From Bacteroidales bacterium (lineage in GTDB: Bacteria > Bacteroidota > Bacteroidia > Bacteroidales > FEN-979), in the NCBI GenBank assembly GCA_030681475.1, contig JAUXWT010000035.1, positions 68,428 through 132,427 on the forward strand: a stretch of DNA of 64,000 bases, written 5' to 3'. This document shows positions 43,660 through 53,230 of the stretch, piece after piece; positions within the stretch are counted from its first letter, which is position 1; the number at the start of each line of letters is the position of its first letter. Position numbers and translations under genes: made by a program. The notes beneath the pieces were generated by a model. That model worked only from the letters and a program-made list of their open reading frames with translations. It had not been told where the DNA came from and ran no database searches.

Positions 43660-44493
43660 ATGCGATACATCTTTTGGATTGTCATGTTATGGTTCCCTTT
43701 ATCAGCTTTTTCCCAGGGCTCGATCGGTTCATTTACCGGTGATGAGTCGGTATTCTATGCCCAGACAAAACAGGTTAATCAATTCTTTATGAGGTTCAAC
43801 GGGGAAGAGGATGTGCAGGGAAAACGTTATTATCCTGGTAATCCGGCATATCGTGATCTCAAAGCCCGTAAAAAATACCTGAACATGTTGTTCGACAATT
43901 CCAGCCCGGTGATCAGTTCCGATTTAAAGTTTGTTTTTATCGATGATGCGCTGAATAAAAAGAATCCGGCTTTCCTTGATTTTTATTCACAAGGATGGTA
44001 TGCGGAGGTAGCCGCCTCTTTTTTTTATAAAAAGGAAAAGGTGAACATCATCCTGTATCTTAAAATTGAAAAGCAACTTAAAGGATATAAATGGGTGATC
44101 TCAAATGTCTATTTTGACCGTTTTCAATCCTGGTTTACCCATCTCAATGACACGGTCAACCTGAAATATTTCATTCATCCGATGAGCCATGAGCTCGACT
44201 TCATGAACCTGCATAAGGCATTCAGGGAGCCGGAGAACCTTGATTTTTATTTTGAAAAGGAATATCAGCCGGATATGACTGCCTTATTTGTGATGGAGAT
44301 GAAAAATAAAAACCTGAGTTTTATAGCTGTGAACAATGTAAAATTCCATGTATTCCAGGTGCCGAACTGGTACTTTGAACTCTCCTGGTTCAACCGGAAT
44401 AACGTTAATTCCGGCTGGCTCATCTCAAACGTCCTCCGCGTTAACGAAGTTGAGAAGAAGAATTTGTTGCGGAATTATACACATGTCAATTAA
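43660..44493 (+). CDS. Secreted protein of unknown function
   Basis: A 277-residue protein with a signal peptide (MRYIFWIVMLWFPLSAF, cleavage after SQG). The mature protein is rich in Phe, Tyr and Trp. The segments DSSFF-type WYAEVAASFFYKKEKVNII and KWVISNVYFDRFQSWF look like two strands with an intervening loop, and a C-terminal WYFELSWFNRNNVNSGWLIS. No known domain is recognised. The layout (short helical start, then strands) is compatible with an NTF2-like fold like that suggested for the preceding gene, which is speculative. It is followed six bases later by the LRR protein gene. Confidence 0.68.
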   Translation: MRYIFWIVMLWFPLSAFSQGSIGSFTGDESVFYAQTKQVNQFFMRFNGEEDVQGKRYYPGNPAYRDLKARKKYLNMLFDNSSPVISSDLKFVFIDDALNKKNPAFLDFYSQGWYAEVAASFFYKKEKVNIILYLKIEKQLKGYKWVISNVYFDRFQSWFTHLNDTVNLKYFIHPMSHELDFMNLHKAFREPENLDFYFEKEYQPDMTALFVMEMKNKNLSFIAVNNVKFHVFQVPNWYFELSWFNRNNVNSGWLISNVLRVNEVEKKNLLRNYTHVN

Positions 44494-44499
44494 TTTTAT

Positions 44500-46923
44500 A
44501 TGAGGAGATTTTTTTTCCTGTTGTTCCTGGCGATCCTGGTGAGTTACAACCCTGTTCTGGCCCAGAAAAAGACGACAACCAAAAAAACCAGTACTGTTTC
44601 CAAACCGGCACAGAAAAAACCTGTTTCAACGATCCAGAAAAAAGAGGGATCCACCGTTCAAAAGAAAACCGGGACCAAAGACAAGCCTGAGGAAATAAAA
44701 TCAAAAGCGGGCATGATTGCAGCCAACAAGGTAGATACCTTTAAGCTTCAGGTCATCCCGTTGGTAAAGTTTTTCGAGAGTTCACTGAATTTTCTGGCTG
44801 ATCAGCGGAATTCCGTGAATGAAAAACAGACCATCCTTTCGCAAAGCTACCTCAAATGGTGCTGGGATGAGGAGGTGCAGATCGAGGACGACCTCGACGA
44901 GAACCGGTTAGTGCCGCTATATAAGGATATGCCAGCCTACCTGATTGATGTCAGCTTCTTTTTCAAGGGCGCTAAATTCAACTATTCAGTACAGGATGTC
45001 AATGTGGAAGCGGGCCAGGATGGTCTGACCTATTTCAGGATCACCGCCAATCGTAACCTGATAGGTAAAACATTGAACGGAGATTCGGTCAATTCGAATA
45101 AAGTCAGGTATATCGAGATGAACTTCGACTCGGTAAAACAGCAATTGAAGATCGTGAGTGTTTATACGACTAAACTCAATGAGAAAGAGGACATGCGCAA
45201 CTGGTGGAATGCGCTTTCAAAAGACTGGAAGGTGATTTTGTCAGGTGATATGAAACTTGAAGGAACATTGCCGCTCTCAGAGATAGATAGTTTCAACGAT
45301 TCGGTGGCTATGGTCAAAGGCGAGAAAACCTGGATCATGGGTTCGGAATTTTACCAGTTTCTGGGACAGATCGTTCGTTCAGGCCGGGTAAATCTTTCGG
45401 GAAATACCGCAATCATGAATCTGGAACCACTTAATAAATTATCTGACCTGAAAGAGGTGAATATCTCCGAAACCCGGATAAATGACCTTATGCCTTTGCG
45501 TAACCTTAATAAGCTGGAGATCCTTGACATTTCAAATACAAATGTTACCAGCCTCGAACCTTTGCATTACTGCGTTCATATCAACCAGTTGCGGATGAAA
45601 GGCGCCCCTGTCAGTGATCTATCAGTGGTCCCTGCCTTTAAATCACTTATTATTCTTGATATAAGCGCCACAAAGGTTCAGTCGCTTGATGCCATCAGCG
45701 AAATGACAACGATAAAAGACTTGCGCATCAACCATACCTCAATTAAAGACATTACGTCTGTTGCTGACTTGGTCAATCTTGAAATGCTGAATATTTCATC
45801 TACGCCGGTCGACAATCTCGATGCGTTGAAGAACCTGATGCATCTCCGTATTTTACTGGCTGACAGTTCCGGGATAAACAGTCTTGCCCCATTGGACGAC
45901 CTCCTAAAGCTTCAGCGCATCTATTGTGATTACACAGGTATTGATCAGAAAGATGCATTGGGTTTTTTAAAAAAGCATCCGGAAACTTCATTGGTGTATG
46001 CCTCAAAAGATTTATCAGCCTGGTGGAAAACCATGACCCCGGAATGGCAGAAATTGTTCAGTTTTTATCAGAGGCTCGACCCGGAACCAAGCACAGAACA
46101 GTTGCATCGGCTGGCCCTGCTTGACAGCATAAACATCATTGGCCGGATGACCGTCACATCACTTGCTCCACTCAGCAAGTTGATCCTGTTGCGAAATCTG
46201 CAGTGCCAGAGTACCGGGATCACATCACTGGATCCTTTGAAGGATCTGACTGAATTGAAGGTGTTGAATGCCTCAAATACGAATGTGGAGGGTTTACAGC
46301 CTTTATCAGGTATTGCCGGGCTTGAACTGATCAGCCTTGATAATACCCATGTCGCAGATCTGAGCCCGTTGTATGGTTTGAAAAAACTGAAATTGTTGCT
46401 CGCTGACAATACGCGTGTCAGTATAGAAGAGGCGGATAAATTCGCTGATAAAAATCCGGATTGCCTGCTTGTTTTTCAGACGTTTGAAAATAATATGTGG
46501 TGGAAAGGGTTGAGCGAACCCTGGAAAAAAGTCTTTCTGAATCAGGCGGGCGTGACCGGAACTCCTGATAAAATGCAGCTTCAACAGATTGCAGGACTTA
46601 CAAAAGTAACCATCTCTGAAGATCATCAGATATCAGACCTTGTGCCATTACTTCATCTAACCCGGTTAACAGAGCTCGGGTTTTCAGGAACTGCCGTCGC
46701 AAATCTGGAACCGGTTGCACGAATGAAAAGAATAAATATTCTTCATTGCCCAAAGAATCCGATCGTTGACCTCCTGCCTTTGGCTGGCTTGCCGAATCTC
46801 ATTGAACTTGATTTTTCCAATACCCAGGTTGAAGATCTTGATGCGCTGCAGAATATGCTGCAACTGGAGGTCTTGAAATTCAACGGTACCCAGATAAAGA
46901 ACCTGAAATACATACAAAAGTAG
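44500..46923 (+). CDS. Secreted leucine-rich repeat protein (main open frame; C-terminus lost to frameshift)
   Basis: An 807-residue open frame. A signal peptide (MRRFFFLLFLAILVS, cleavage after LAQ) is followed by a Lys/Thr-rich linker (about 22-65), a strand-rich domain (about 70-230) and leucine-rich repeats of about 22 residues with consensus LExLxISxTxVxxLxPL. Three times a Trp-rich motif opens a block: WWNALSKDWK at residue 235, WWKTMTPEWQK at 508 and WWKGLSEPWKK at 667. Each is followed by a short helix and a new LRR run, so the protein is a chain of modules. The frame stops at TAG 46921 in mid-repeat; the remaining repeat and cap continue in the -1 frame to 47090. Confidence 0.82.
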   Translation: MRRFFFLLFLAILVSYNPVLAQKKTTTKKTSTVSKPAQKKPVSTIQKKEGSTVQKKTGTKDKPEEIKSKAGMIAANKVDTFKLQVIPLVKFFESSLNFLADQRNSVNEKQTILSQSYLKWCWDEEVQIEDDLDENRLVPLYKDMPAYLIDVSFFFKGAKFNYSVQDVNVEAGQDGLTYFRITANRNLIGKTLNGDSVNSNKVRYIEMNFDSVKQQLKIVSVYTTKLNEKEDMRNWWNALSKDWKVILSGDMKLEGTLPLSEIDSFNDSVAMVKGEKTWIMGSEFYQFLGQIVRSGRVNLSGNTAIMNLEPLNKLSDLKEVNISETRINDLMPLRNLNKLEILDISNTNVTSLEPLHYCVHINQLRMKGAPVSDLSVVPAFKSLIILDISATKVQSLDAISEMTTIKDLRINHTSIKDITSVADLVNLEMLNISSTPVDNLDALKNLMHLRILLADSSGINSLAPLDDLLKLQRIYCDYTGIDQKDALGFLKKHPETSLVYASKDLSAWWKTMTPEWQKLFSFYQRLDPEPSTEQLHRLALLDSINIIGRMTVTSLAPLSKLILLRNLQCQSTGITSLDPLKDLTELKVLNASNTNVEGLQPLSGIAGLELISLDNTHVADLSPLYGLKKLKLLLADNTRVSIEEADKFADKNPDCLLVFQTFENNMWWKGLSEPWKKVFLNQAGVTGTPDKMQLQQIAGLTKVTISEDHQISDLVPLLHLTRLTELGFSGTAVANLEPVARMKRINILHCPKNPIVDLLPLAGLPNLIELDFSNTQVEDLDALQNMLQLEVLKFNGTQIKNLKYIQK

Positions 46924-47090
46924 TGAACCTAAGGGTGATTGAGTTTTACAACTCCCGTGTCGGCAACGTCGATGCGCTTGATGGCATGAGAAAACTCGAA
47001 TCGGTGAAGATGTTCAACACAAAAGTTTCAGCCAAACGGGTGGAAAAGTTAAAGATGCTGCATCCCAAATGTGAAATTGTTTTTTACTAA
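46923..47090 (+). pseudogene. Frameshifted C-terminal end of the LRR protein
   Basis: Directly after the TAG at 46921-46923, the frame starting with GTG at 46923 reads VNLRVIEFYNSRVGNVDALD and then GMRKLESVKMFNTKVSAKRV, ending CEIVFY at a TAA (47088-47090). This is one more LRR unit and a C-terminal cap in perfect register with the repeats before the stop. One missing T (AAAAGTTAGTG instead of AAAAGTAGTG) would rejoin the two as KLVNL. Its TAA overlaps the ATG of the comB-like gene, as expected for a true operon junction. Reinitiation at the GTG is the alternative to a simple deletion or sequence error. Confidence 0.75.
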
Positions 47091-47833
47091 TGGATATGGA
47101 TTCAAATGCCGAAAATATTCATTCCATCGAAGTCTGTTTCACACCAAAACTTCTTTCCGAAATTCTGACAAAGGATCATTATGTCCTGGCGCTTGTTGAC
47201 ATCCTGCGTGCCACTACCTCTATTTGCGCAGCCTTCGACAAGGGTGTGAAACGCATTCTGCCTGTTGCAACACTCGAAGAGGCGAAGGCCATGAAAGAGG
47301 CGGGATATCTTGTTGCCTCGGAGTTGGACGGTCAAAAACTCGATTTTGCAGATTTTGGGAACTCGGCATTTAATTTCACGCGTGAGGCCATTGGCGGGAA
47401 AACACTGGCATATTGCACCACCAACGGAACACGTGCTCTTGAAACAGCAAAATCAGCCGGAAAGGTCGCCATTGGCGCTTTTATAAACCTTTCGGCGCTT
47501 ACGAAATGGCTCGTCCGGCAGGATAGGAATGTGGTGATCCTCTGTTCAGGCTGGAAAAACAAATTTTGCCTGGAGGATACCCTTTTTGCCGGGGCGCTTA
47601 CTGATCATTTGCTGAAAACCAGGCAATTCACTACAGTGTGCGATTCGGCTGCCGCCGCACTCGACCTCTGGCGCCTTGCCCGCCCCGACATCCTCGGGTA
47701 TATTGAAAAGAGCGCTCATCGCCACCGCCTGAAAAACCTTGATCTGGATGATATTATCCCTTACTCATTTACCATCGATTCAACCAGCGTTGTTCCTGTC
47801 TACGAATCGGGAGAGATTACCAATGATCAATAA
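47090..47833 (+). CDS. comB: 2-phosphosulfolactate phosphatase family protein
   Basis: A 247-residue cytoplasmic protein with VLALVDILRATTSICAAF near residue 30, TTNGTRAL near residue 112 and VVILCSGWKNKFCLEDTLFAG near residue 150, the conserved blocks of ComB. In methanogens the enzyme makes sulfolactate for coenzyme M; in Bacteroidota, which lack that pathway, the substrate is unclear. No other com gene is nearby. The ATG overlaps the stop of the LRR C-terminal frame (TAATG). Confidence 0.88.
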   Translation: MDMDSNAENIHSIEVCFTPKLLSEILTKDHYVLALVDILRATTSICAAFDKGVKRILPVATLEEAKAMKEAGYLVASELDGQKLDFADFGNSAFNFTREAIGGKTLAYCTTNGTRALETAKSAGKVAIGAFINLSALTKWLVRQDRNVVILCSGWKNKFCLEDTLFAGALTDHLLKTRQFTTVCDSAAAALDLWRLARPDILGYIEKSAHRHRLKNLDLDDIIPYSFTIDSTSVVPVYESGEITNDQ

Positions 47834-47844
47834 ATAATTGAACA

Positions 47845-49905
47845 ATGAAAACATTTAGCACAATATTTATCATGTCAATAGCGATTTCAGCCTTTTCGTC
47901 AACAAATCCCGGGAAGGATAATAATAAGGATAAACCGGATAATTTCAAATATCTGACCGAACAGTTTGCCGATGCCAGGATTCTGCGATACCAGGTGCCG
48001 GGATTTGAAAATCTGTCGCTGAAACAAAAAACACTCATCTATTTCCTGAGTCAGGCTGCACTGTGTGGCAGGGATATCACCTATGACCAGAATTATAAAT
48101 CAAACCTGCTGATCCGGGCGACCTTGGAGGCCATTTACCAAAATTTCAACGGAAACAGGAGCGATAAAGAATTCAAAAAATTCATGGTTTATCTGAAGCG
48201 GGTTTGGTTCTCCAATGGCATCCATCATCACTATTCCACAGATAAATTCTTCCCTGAATTTTCACAGGAATATTTTGTTACCCTGATCAAACAAACACCG
48301 TTGGAGGTATTGCCAATCTATGACCTGCAGAACAAAGAGCAGTTTTTCGAGGAGTTGAGCACCTTGATTTTCAGCCCTGATGTAGCTCCGAAACGTGTCA
48401 ATCTTGACCCCGCCAGTGACCTTGTACAGAGTTCCGCCTCCAACTTTTATGATGGACCCACCCAGCAGGAGGCTGAGGAGTTCTATGCCAAAATGAAGGA
48501 TGATGCTAAAAAGAATAAACAGAGCACATTGGTCTCCTTTGGGCTTAATTCGAAACTGGTGAAGGAAGATGGTAAAGTGGTTGAGAAAACCTATAAAATA
48601 GGAGGATTGTATAGCCAGGCCATCGAACAGATTGTAAGTTGGCTTGAAAAAGCGCTGACGGTGACGGAAACACCTGAACAAATCGATGCGGTAAAAAAAC
48701 TGATCGCCTATTACCGGTCGGGGAGCCTCGAAGCCTGGGATGAATTCAACATTGCATGGGTGAAAGACCAAAATTCCTTGGTTGATTTTGTCAACGGCTT
48801 TATTGAAGTTTATGGCGACCCGCTGGCTATGAAGGGAACATGGGAATCGGTCGTAAATTTCAAGGATGTGGAAGCAACAAAGCGTACAGAGATCCTTAGC
48901 AGGAATGCACAGTATTTCGAGGATAACTCTCCTGTGTCTCCCGAATTTAAAAAGAAAAAGGTCAAGGGGGTCTCAGCCAAGGTTATTACGGTGACACAAC
49001 TTGGTGGTGACTGCGATCCAACCACACCGATTGGCATCAATCTGCCCAACGCAAACTGGATCAGAAAGGAATACGGGTCAAAATCGGTGACCATGGATAA
49101 CATCACTTATGCATACGACCGGGCGGCCAAAGGCAATGGATTCCTGGAGGAATTTGCCTTTTCGAAAGAGGAGATAGAACGTGCGGATAAATATGGCCAC
49201 CTGGCCGGGAACCTCACAACCGACCTGCATGAATGTCTCGGACATGGTTCAGGACAACTCAAACGAGGAGTTGGTTCAGATGCGCTGAAAAACTACCATT
49301 CAACCATCGAAGAATCAAGGGCAGATCTGTTTGCTTTGTATTACATTAAGGATCAGGTGATGATTGAGTTCGAATTGATACCAAGTGATGAAGTGGCACA
49401 GGCAGAGTATGACAGCTATATCCGGAATGGATTGATGACCCAGCTTGTGCGTATCCTGCCCGGTAAAACCATCGAGCAGGCGCACATGCGCGACAGAGCG
49501 CTTATTTGCCATTGGGTCTATGAGAAGAGCAAAGATAAAAATGTGATCGAAAAAGTTGAGCGCGATGGGAAAACCTATTTCAGGATCAATGATTACGATG
49601 CTTTAAGAGATCAGTTCGGGGAATTGTTGAAGATCATTCAACGCATCACCTCCGAAGGCGACTACAATGCAGCCAGGGAGTTGGTTGAAAACTATGCAGT
49701 TCAGGTTGACCCGGCCCTGCACAAGGAGGCGCTGGAAAGGTATGCAAAACTGAATATTGCCCCTTATGCCGGATTTATTAATCCGGAATACACCCTGGAG
49801 ATGAATGGCGAGGCCATTAACGATGTAATAATCACCTACCCGGATGACTTCGCAACGCAGATGCTGTTATATTCGAAGAAATATTCATTCTTACCCGTTC
49901 GATAA
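47845..49905 (+). CDS. Dipeptidyl-peptidase III family metallopeptidase (M49)
   Basis: A 686-residue protein with a signal peptide (MKTFSTIFIMSIAISAF). The M49 zinc motif HECLGH starts at His462 and the second motif EESRAD at Glu489, about 27 residues later as expected. The segment SGQLKRGVG after HECLGHG is also conserved. It releases dipeptides from the N-terminus of oligopeptides; the signal peptide suggests a periplasmic role, feeding peptide uptake such as by the POT transporter. It lies 11 bases after the comB-like gene and 2 bases before the M23 gene. Confidence 0.93.
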   Translation: MKTFSTIFIMSIAISAFSSTNPGKDNNKDKPDNFKYLTEQFADARILRYQVPGFENLSLKQKTLIYFLSQAALCGRDITYDQNYKSNLLIRATLEAIYQNFNGNRSDKEFKKFMVYLKRVWFSNGIHHHYSTDKFFPEFSQEYFVTLIKQTPLEVLPIYDLQNKEQFFEELSTLIFSPDVAPKRVNLDPASDLVQSSASNFYDGPTQQEAEEFYAKMKDDAKKNKQSTLVSFGLNSKLVKEDGKVVEKTYKIGGLYSQAIEQIVSWLEKALTVTETPEQIDAVKKLIAYYRSGSLEAWDEFNIAWVKDQNSLVDFVNGFIEVYGDPLAMKGTWESVVNFKDVEATKRTEILSRNAQYFEDNSPVSPEFKKKKVKGVSAKVITVTQLGGDCDPTTPIGINLPNANWIRKEYGSKSVTMDNITYAYDRAAKGNGFLEEFAFSKEEIERADKYGHLAGNLTTDLHECLGHGSGQLKRGVGSDALKNYHSTIEESRADLFALYYIKDQVMIEFELIPSDEVAQAEYDSYIRNGLMTQLVRILPGKTIEQAHMRDRALICHWVYEKSKDKNVIEKVERDGKTYFRINDYDALRDQFGELLKIIQRITSEGDYNAARELVENYAVQVDPALHKEALERYAKLNIAPYAGFINPEYTLEMNGEAINDVIITYPDDFATQMLLYSKKYSFLPVR

Positions 49906-49907
49906 AG

Positions 49908-51638
49908 ATGAGAAAAACCAGGCTGATCTCACTTCTTGGGCTCATGATTGTCCCGGTTTTTTTGGCGATGTCGCAGAAGCAATATCCGAAAGACTATTTC
50001 CGGTCACCGGTTGGGTTCCCGATCACGCTGTCTGGGTCTTTTGGCGAGATCCGCAGAAATCATTTCCATTCCGGTATTGATATCCGCACGGGAGGGGTAG
50101 AAGGCAAGCCGGTATATGCCATTGCCGATGGGTATGTTTCGAGAGTGAATGTATCGCCAAGTGGATTCGGGAAGGCGCTGTATATCAATCATCCCAACGG
50201 ATACACATCATTATACGGGCATCTGCGGAATTACGCCGGCGGAATCGGATCATGGGTTAAAACCCAACAGTACAAAAAGGAATCATTCGCCATGGACACA
50301 GAAGTTCCGGAAGGAACCCTGAAGGTGAAAAAGGGCGATCTGATCGCCTATTCGGGAAATTCCGGCTCTTCGGGCGGACCGCATCTTCATTTTGAGATCC
50401 GCGATACCAAATCCCAGGAGATCATCGATCCATTGGATTTTGGTTTAATGAAATCTGATGGCATACCGCCGATAATCACCCATGTGAAGATCTTCCCGAT
50501 CGGGGAAAATTCGATGGTAAACTTCGCTGATAAGGCTGTCCTTTTCCCGGTCACCGGTTCAGGGAGCAACTTCAGGCTGAGGTGCGCCGATACTGTCAAG
50601 GTTTCAGGAAACATCATTTTTGGCATTGAAACATCTGATCATGCAGAAGGTGGACTGAAGACCGGTGTTCATGTGATTGACCTCGCTGTGGACGGAGTAA
50701 AGGTCTTTTCTCAGAATATTGACCGGTTCGCCTTCTCCGAAACACGGTATGTCAACAGTCTGATGGACTATCCGGCTTATGTGCAGAGCAAGCATAAGAT
50801 ACAGCGGTCGCATGTGGCGCCGAATAATAAACTAAGCGTCTATTCAGATGTGAAAAACCGCGGCGTACTTAACTTCATGGATTCAAAAGCACACCAGGTG
50901 CGTTATGTGGTTAAAGATGCCTTCGGGAATTCTGCCATGCTCCTTTTTTATGTAAAAAGTCATCCCCCGGCCAACATGGGTGAAAAGCCAAAAGCTACAG
51001 ATAATCAGGGGACTCAATTGTTCAGTTACAAAACGGATAACCATTTTGAGCGAACGAATCTGAAATTTTCAGTTCCTTCCGAAGCCGTGTATGACGATTT
51101 TCCATTTGAATACTCGGTTACCCCATCGCTTCATGGTTCCTGTTCCAATGTGCACCGCCTTCAAAACCAGGACACTCCACTTCATACCTGGTGCTCATTA
51201 TCAATTAAACCGGAGCGACTTCCCGAAAAACTCGAATCAAAGGCTTTGATCGTATCCCTTGATCAGCGTAACCGGTTTGCAAGCAAAGGAGGTAAATTTG
51301 AAAACGGCTGGATCACCGCCAAGATCCGCGACTTCGGGAATTATACTGTAGCAGTTGACACGGTATCGCCGGCGATCAAGGCAGTTAATATTTTTCCTGG
51401 TAAAACGGTGACTAAGCAATCAACCATCCAGGTAAAAATTTCAGATAACCTCGCGGGGATAAATACCTATCGTGGAACACTGAACGGTAAATGGATCCTG
51501 ATGGACTATGATGGAAAAAACAGCTTGCTTACCTATGTTTTCGATGAAATGATCAAGTCTGGAAAAAACATCTTCGTACTTGTGGTGACCGATGCGGTGG
51601 GTAACTCCTCAAGATATGAAGCGACCTTGCTGCGGTAA
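49908..51638 (+). CDS. M23 (LytM-type) peptidase domain protein
   Basis: A 576-residue protein with a signal peptide ([18 protein letters not shown]). The M23 domain at about residues 35-190 has [11 protein letters not shown] (zinc His and Asp near residues 50-54), LYGHL near residue 104 and HLHFEI near residue 159, so the metal site looks complete and the enzyme is probably an active peptidoglycan endopeptidase. The 400-residue C-terminal part is strand-rich (Ig-like units are likely) and ends without a T9SS signal. It starts two bases after the M49 gene. Confidence 0.92.
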   Translation: MRKTRLISLLGLMIVPVFLAMSQKQYPKDYFRSPVGFPITLSGSFGEIRRNHFHSGIDIRTGGVEGKPVYAIADGYVSRVNVSPSGFGKALYINHPNGYTSLYGHLRNYAGGIGSWVKTQQYKKESFAMDTEVPEGTLKVKKGDLIAYSGNSGSSGGPHLHFEIRDTKSQEIIDPLDFGLMKSDGIPPIITHVKIFPIGENSMVNFADKAVLFPVTGSGSNFRLRCADTVKVSGNIIFGIETSDHAEGGLKTGVHVIDLAVDGVKVFSQNIDRFAFSETRYVNSLMDYPAYVQSKHKIQRSHVAPNNKLSVYSDVKNRGVLNFMDSKAHQVRYVVKDAFGNSAMLLFYVKSHPPANMGEKPKATDNQGTQLFSYKTDNHFERTNLKFSVPSEAVYDDFPFEYSVTPSLHGSCSNVHRLQNQDTPLHTWCSLSIKPERLPEKLESKALIVSLDQRNRFASKGGKFENGWITAKIRDFGNYTVAVDTVSPAIKAVNIFPGKTVTKQSTIQVKISDNLAGINTYRGTLNGKWILMDYDGKNSLLTYVFDEMIKSGKNIFVLVVTDAVGNSSRYEATLLR

Positions 51639-51657
51639 CCCGTTTTCATTATATTTG
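51627..51657 (+). promoter_or_regulatory. Promoter of guaA with both elements, overlapping the end of the M23 gene
   Basis: TTG (51627-51629) is followed after exactly 20 bases by TATATTTG (51650-51657). The box ends four bases before the guaA ATG at 51662, predicting a leaderless or nearly leaderless mRNA. Confidence 0.6.
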
Positions 51658-51661
51658 CACC

Positions 51662-53191
51662 ATGCAAGAGACCATTCTGATCCTGGATTTCGGTTCCCAA
51701 TACACCCAACTTATTGCGCGGCGGGTTCGGGAGTTGAACGTATATTGTGAAATTCATCCATTTAATAAAATTCCGGTTTTAAGTCAGCATATCAAGGGGG
51801 TCATACTGTCCGGGAGCCCATACTCGGTGCGGGATGGCAATGCTCCTGTTCCCGATCTGACAAATATCAGGCACAAAATACCCGTTCTGGGCGTATGTTA
51901 TGGTGCACAGTATATCGCCCAATCATCGGGAGGAGTGGTTGCTCCTTCAAAAATCCGGGAATATGGCCGTGCCAACCTGTCATCTATCGATGAAAACAGC
52001 AGTTTGATGCATGGAATGTCGCAGGGAACCCAGGTTTGGATGTCGCATGCTGATACCATCCTTAGTATTCCGGACAATTTCAGGGTCATTGCAAGCACGG
52101 CAGATGTGTTGTATGCCGGATACCGGATTCCTGACGAGGAAACCTATGGGATACAATTTCACCCGGAGGTGTATCATACCACCGAAGGGTTGATTTTGCT
52201 GAAAAATTATGTGGTTGACATCTGCGGGTGCCAGCAGTCATGGACGCCTGAATCGTTTGTTGAGTCAACAGTTGCGGCATTAAAGCACAAGCTGGGGAAC
52301 GATAAGGTCGTATTGGGACTTTCGGGAGGTGTGGATTCTTCAGTTACGGCCATGTTGCTGAACAAGGCCATCGGGAAAAACCTCTATTGCATTTTTGTTG
52401 ACAATGGCCTGCTTCGTAAAAATGAATTCAACAAAGTGCTTGAGCGGTATAAAACCCTGGATTTAAACATTACAGGGGTAAATGCGTCTGATCTTTTCAT
52501 CGATGCCCTGCAAGGGGTCTTTGATCCTGAGCAGAAACGAAAGATCATCGGAAAGACTTTCATAGATGTATTTGATACGGAAGCACATAAGATACGGGAT
52601 ATCAAATGGCTGGCACAGGGAACGATCTATCCTGATGTAATTGAATCACATTCGGTGAAAGGCCCTTCTGCCACCATCAAGTCCCATCATAACGTAGGCG
52701 GGCTGCCCGATTACATGAAACTGAAAGTCGTTGAGCCTCTGAACAGCCTTTTTAAGGACGAAGTGCGCAAGGTAGGTAGGACGATCGGCCTCGATGGCGA
52801 ATTTCTCGACCGCCATCCCTTTCCAGGACCAGGACTGGCTGTACGCATCCTCAGTGACATTGACCGTGAAAAATTGACCCTGTTGCAAGAGGTTGATGAT
52901 ATTTTCATCTCGGGTTTGCGTTCTTTTAATCTTTATCATACGGTATGGCAGGCCTTTGCCGTGCTGCTGCCGGTACAAACGGTGGGTGTGATGGGCGACG
53001 AACGTACCTACGAAAATGTGATCGCCTTGCGCGCAGTAACTTCAACTGATGGTATGACAGCCGACTGGGCACATTTGCCGTATGAATTCCTGGCAAAGGT
53101 GAGCAACGATATTATCAACAAGGTGAAAGGAGTGAACAGGGTGGTTTATGATATTAGTTCCAAACCACCGGCGACGATAGAGTGGGAGTGA
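51662..53191 (+). CDS. guaA: GMP synthase (glutamine-hydrolysing)
   Basis: A 509-residue two-domain enzyme. The class I glutamine amidotransferase domain has Cys79 in [10 protein letters not shown] and the His-Glu pair in FHPEVYHT near residue 167. The ATP pyrophosphatase domain has LSGGVDSSV near residue 220, and the C-terminal dimerisation domain has [14 protein letters not shown] and a final KPPATIEWE. It converts XMP to GMP with glutamine and ATP, the step after guaB (6.5 kb). A TAGCGAAA array follows its stop codon. Confidence 0.98.
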   Translation: MQETILILDFGSQYTQLIARRVRELNVYCEIHPFNKIPVLSQHIKGVILSGSPYSVRDGNAPVPDLTNIRHKIPVLGVCYGAQYIAQSSGGVVAPSKIREYGRANLSSIDENSSLMHGMSQGTQVWMSHADTILSIPDNFRVIASTADVLYAGYRIPDEETYGIQFHPEVYHTTEGLILLKNYVVDICGCQQSWTPESFVESTVAALKHKLGNDKVVLGLSGGVDSSVTAMLLNKAIGKNLYCIFVDNGLLRKNEFNKVLERYKTLDLNITGVNASDLFIDALQGVFDPEQKRKIIGKTFIDVFDTEAHKIRDIKWLAQGTIYPDVIESHSVKGPSATIKSHHNVGGLPDYMKLKVVEPLNSLFKDEVRKVGRTIGLDGEFLDRHPFPGPGLAVRILSDIDREKLTLLQEVDDIFISGLRSFNLYHTVWQAFAVLLPVQTVGVMGDERTYENVIALRAVTSTDGMTADWAHLPYEFLAKVSNDIINKVKGVNRVVYDISSKPPATIEWE

Positions 53192-53196
53192 GAAGG

Positions 53197-53228
53197 TAGC
53201 GAAATAGCGAAATAGCGAAATGGTGAAA
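53197..53228. repeat. Octamer tandem array (TAGCGAAA type)
   Basis: Four octamers: TAGCGAAA, TAGCGAAA, TAGCGAAA, TGGTGAAA. It fills the space between the guaA stop and the start codon at 53231. The same unit forms the arrays at 36285 (reverse complement) and 62784. Confidence 0.93.
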
Positions 53229-53230
53229 TT

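Noticed and set aside
46914-46923. Programmed -1 frameshift in the LRR gene
   Set aside because: The site (ACAAAAG) is not a good slippery heptamer and no downstream stem is evident; a lost base is simpler, although reinitiation at the GTG cannot be ruled out.
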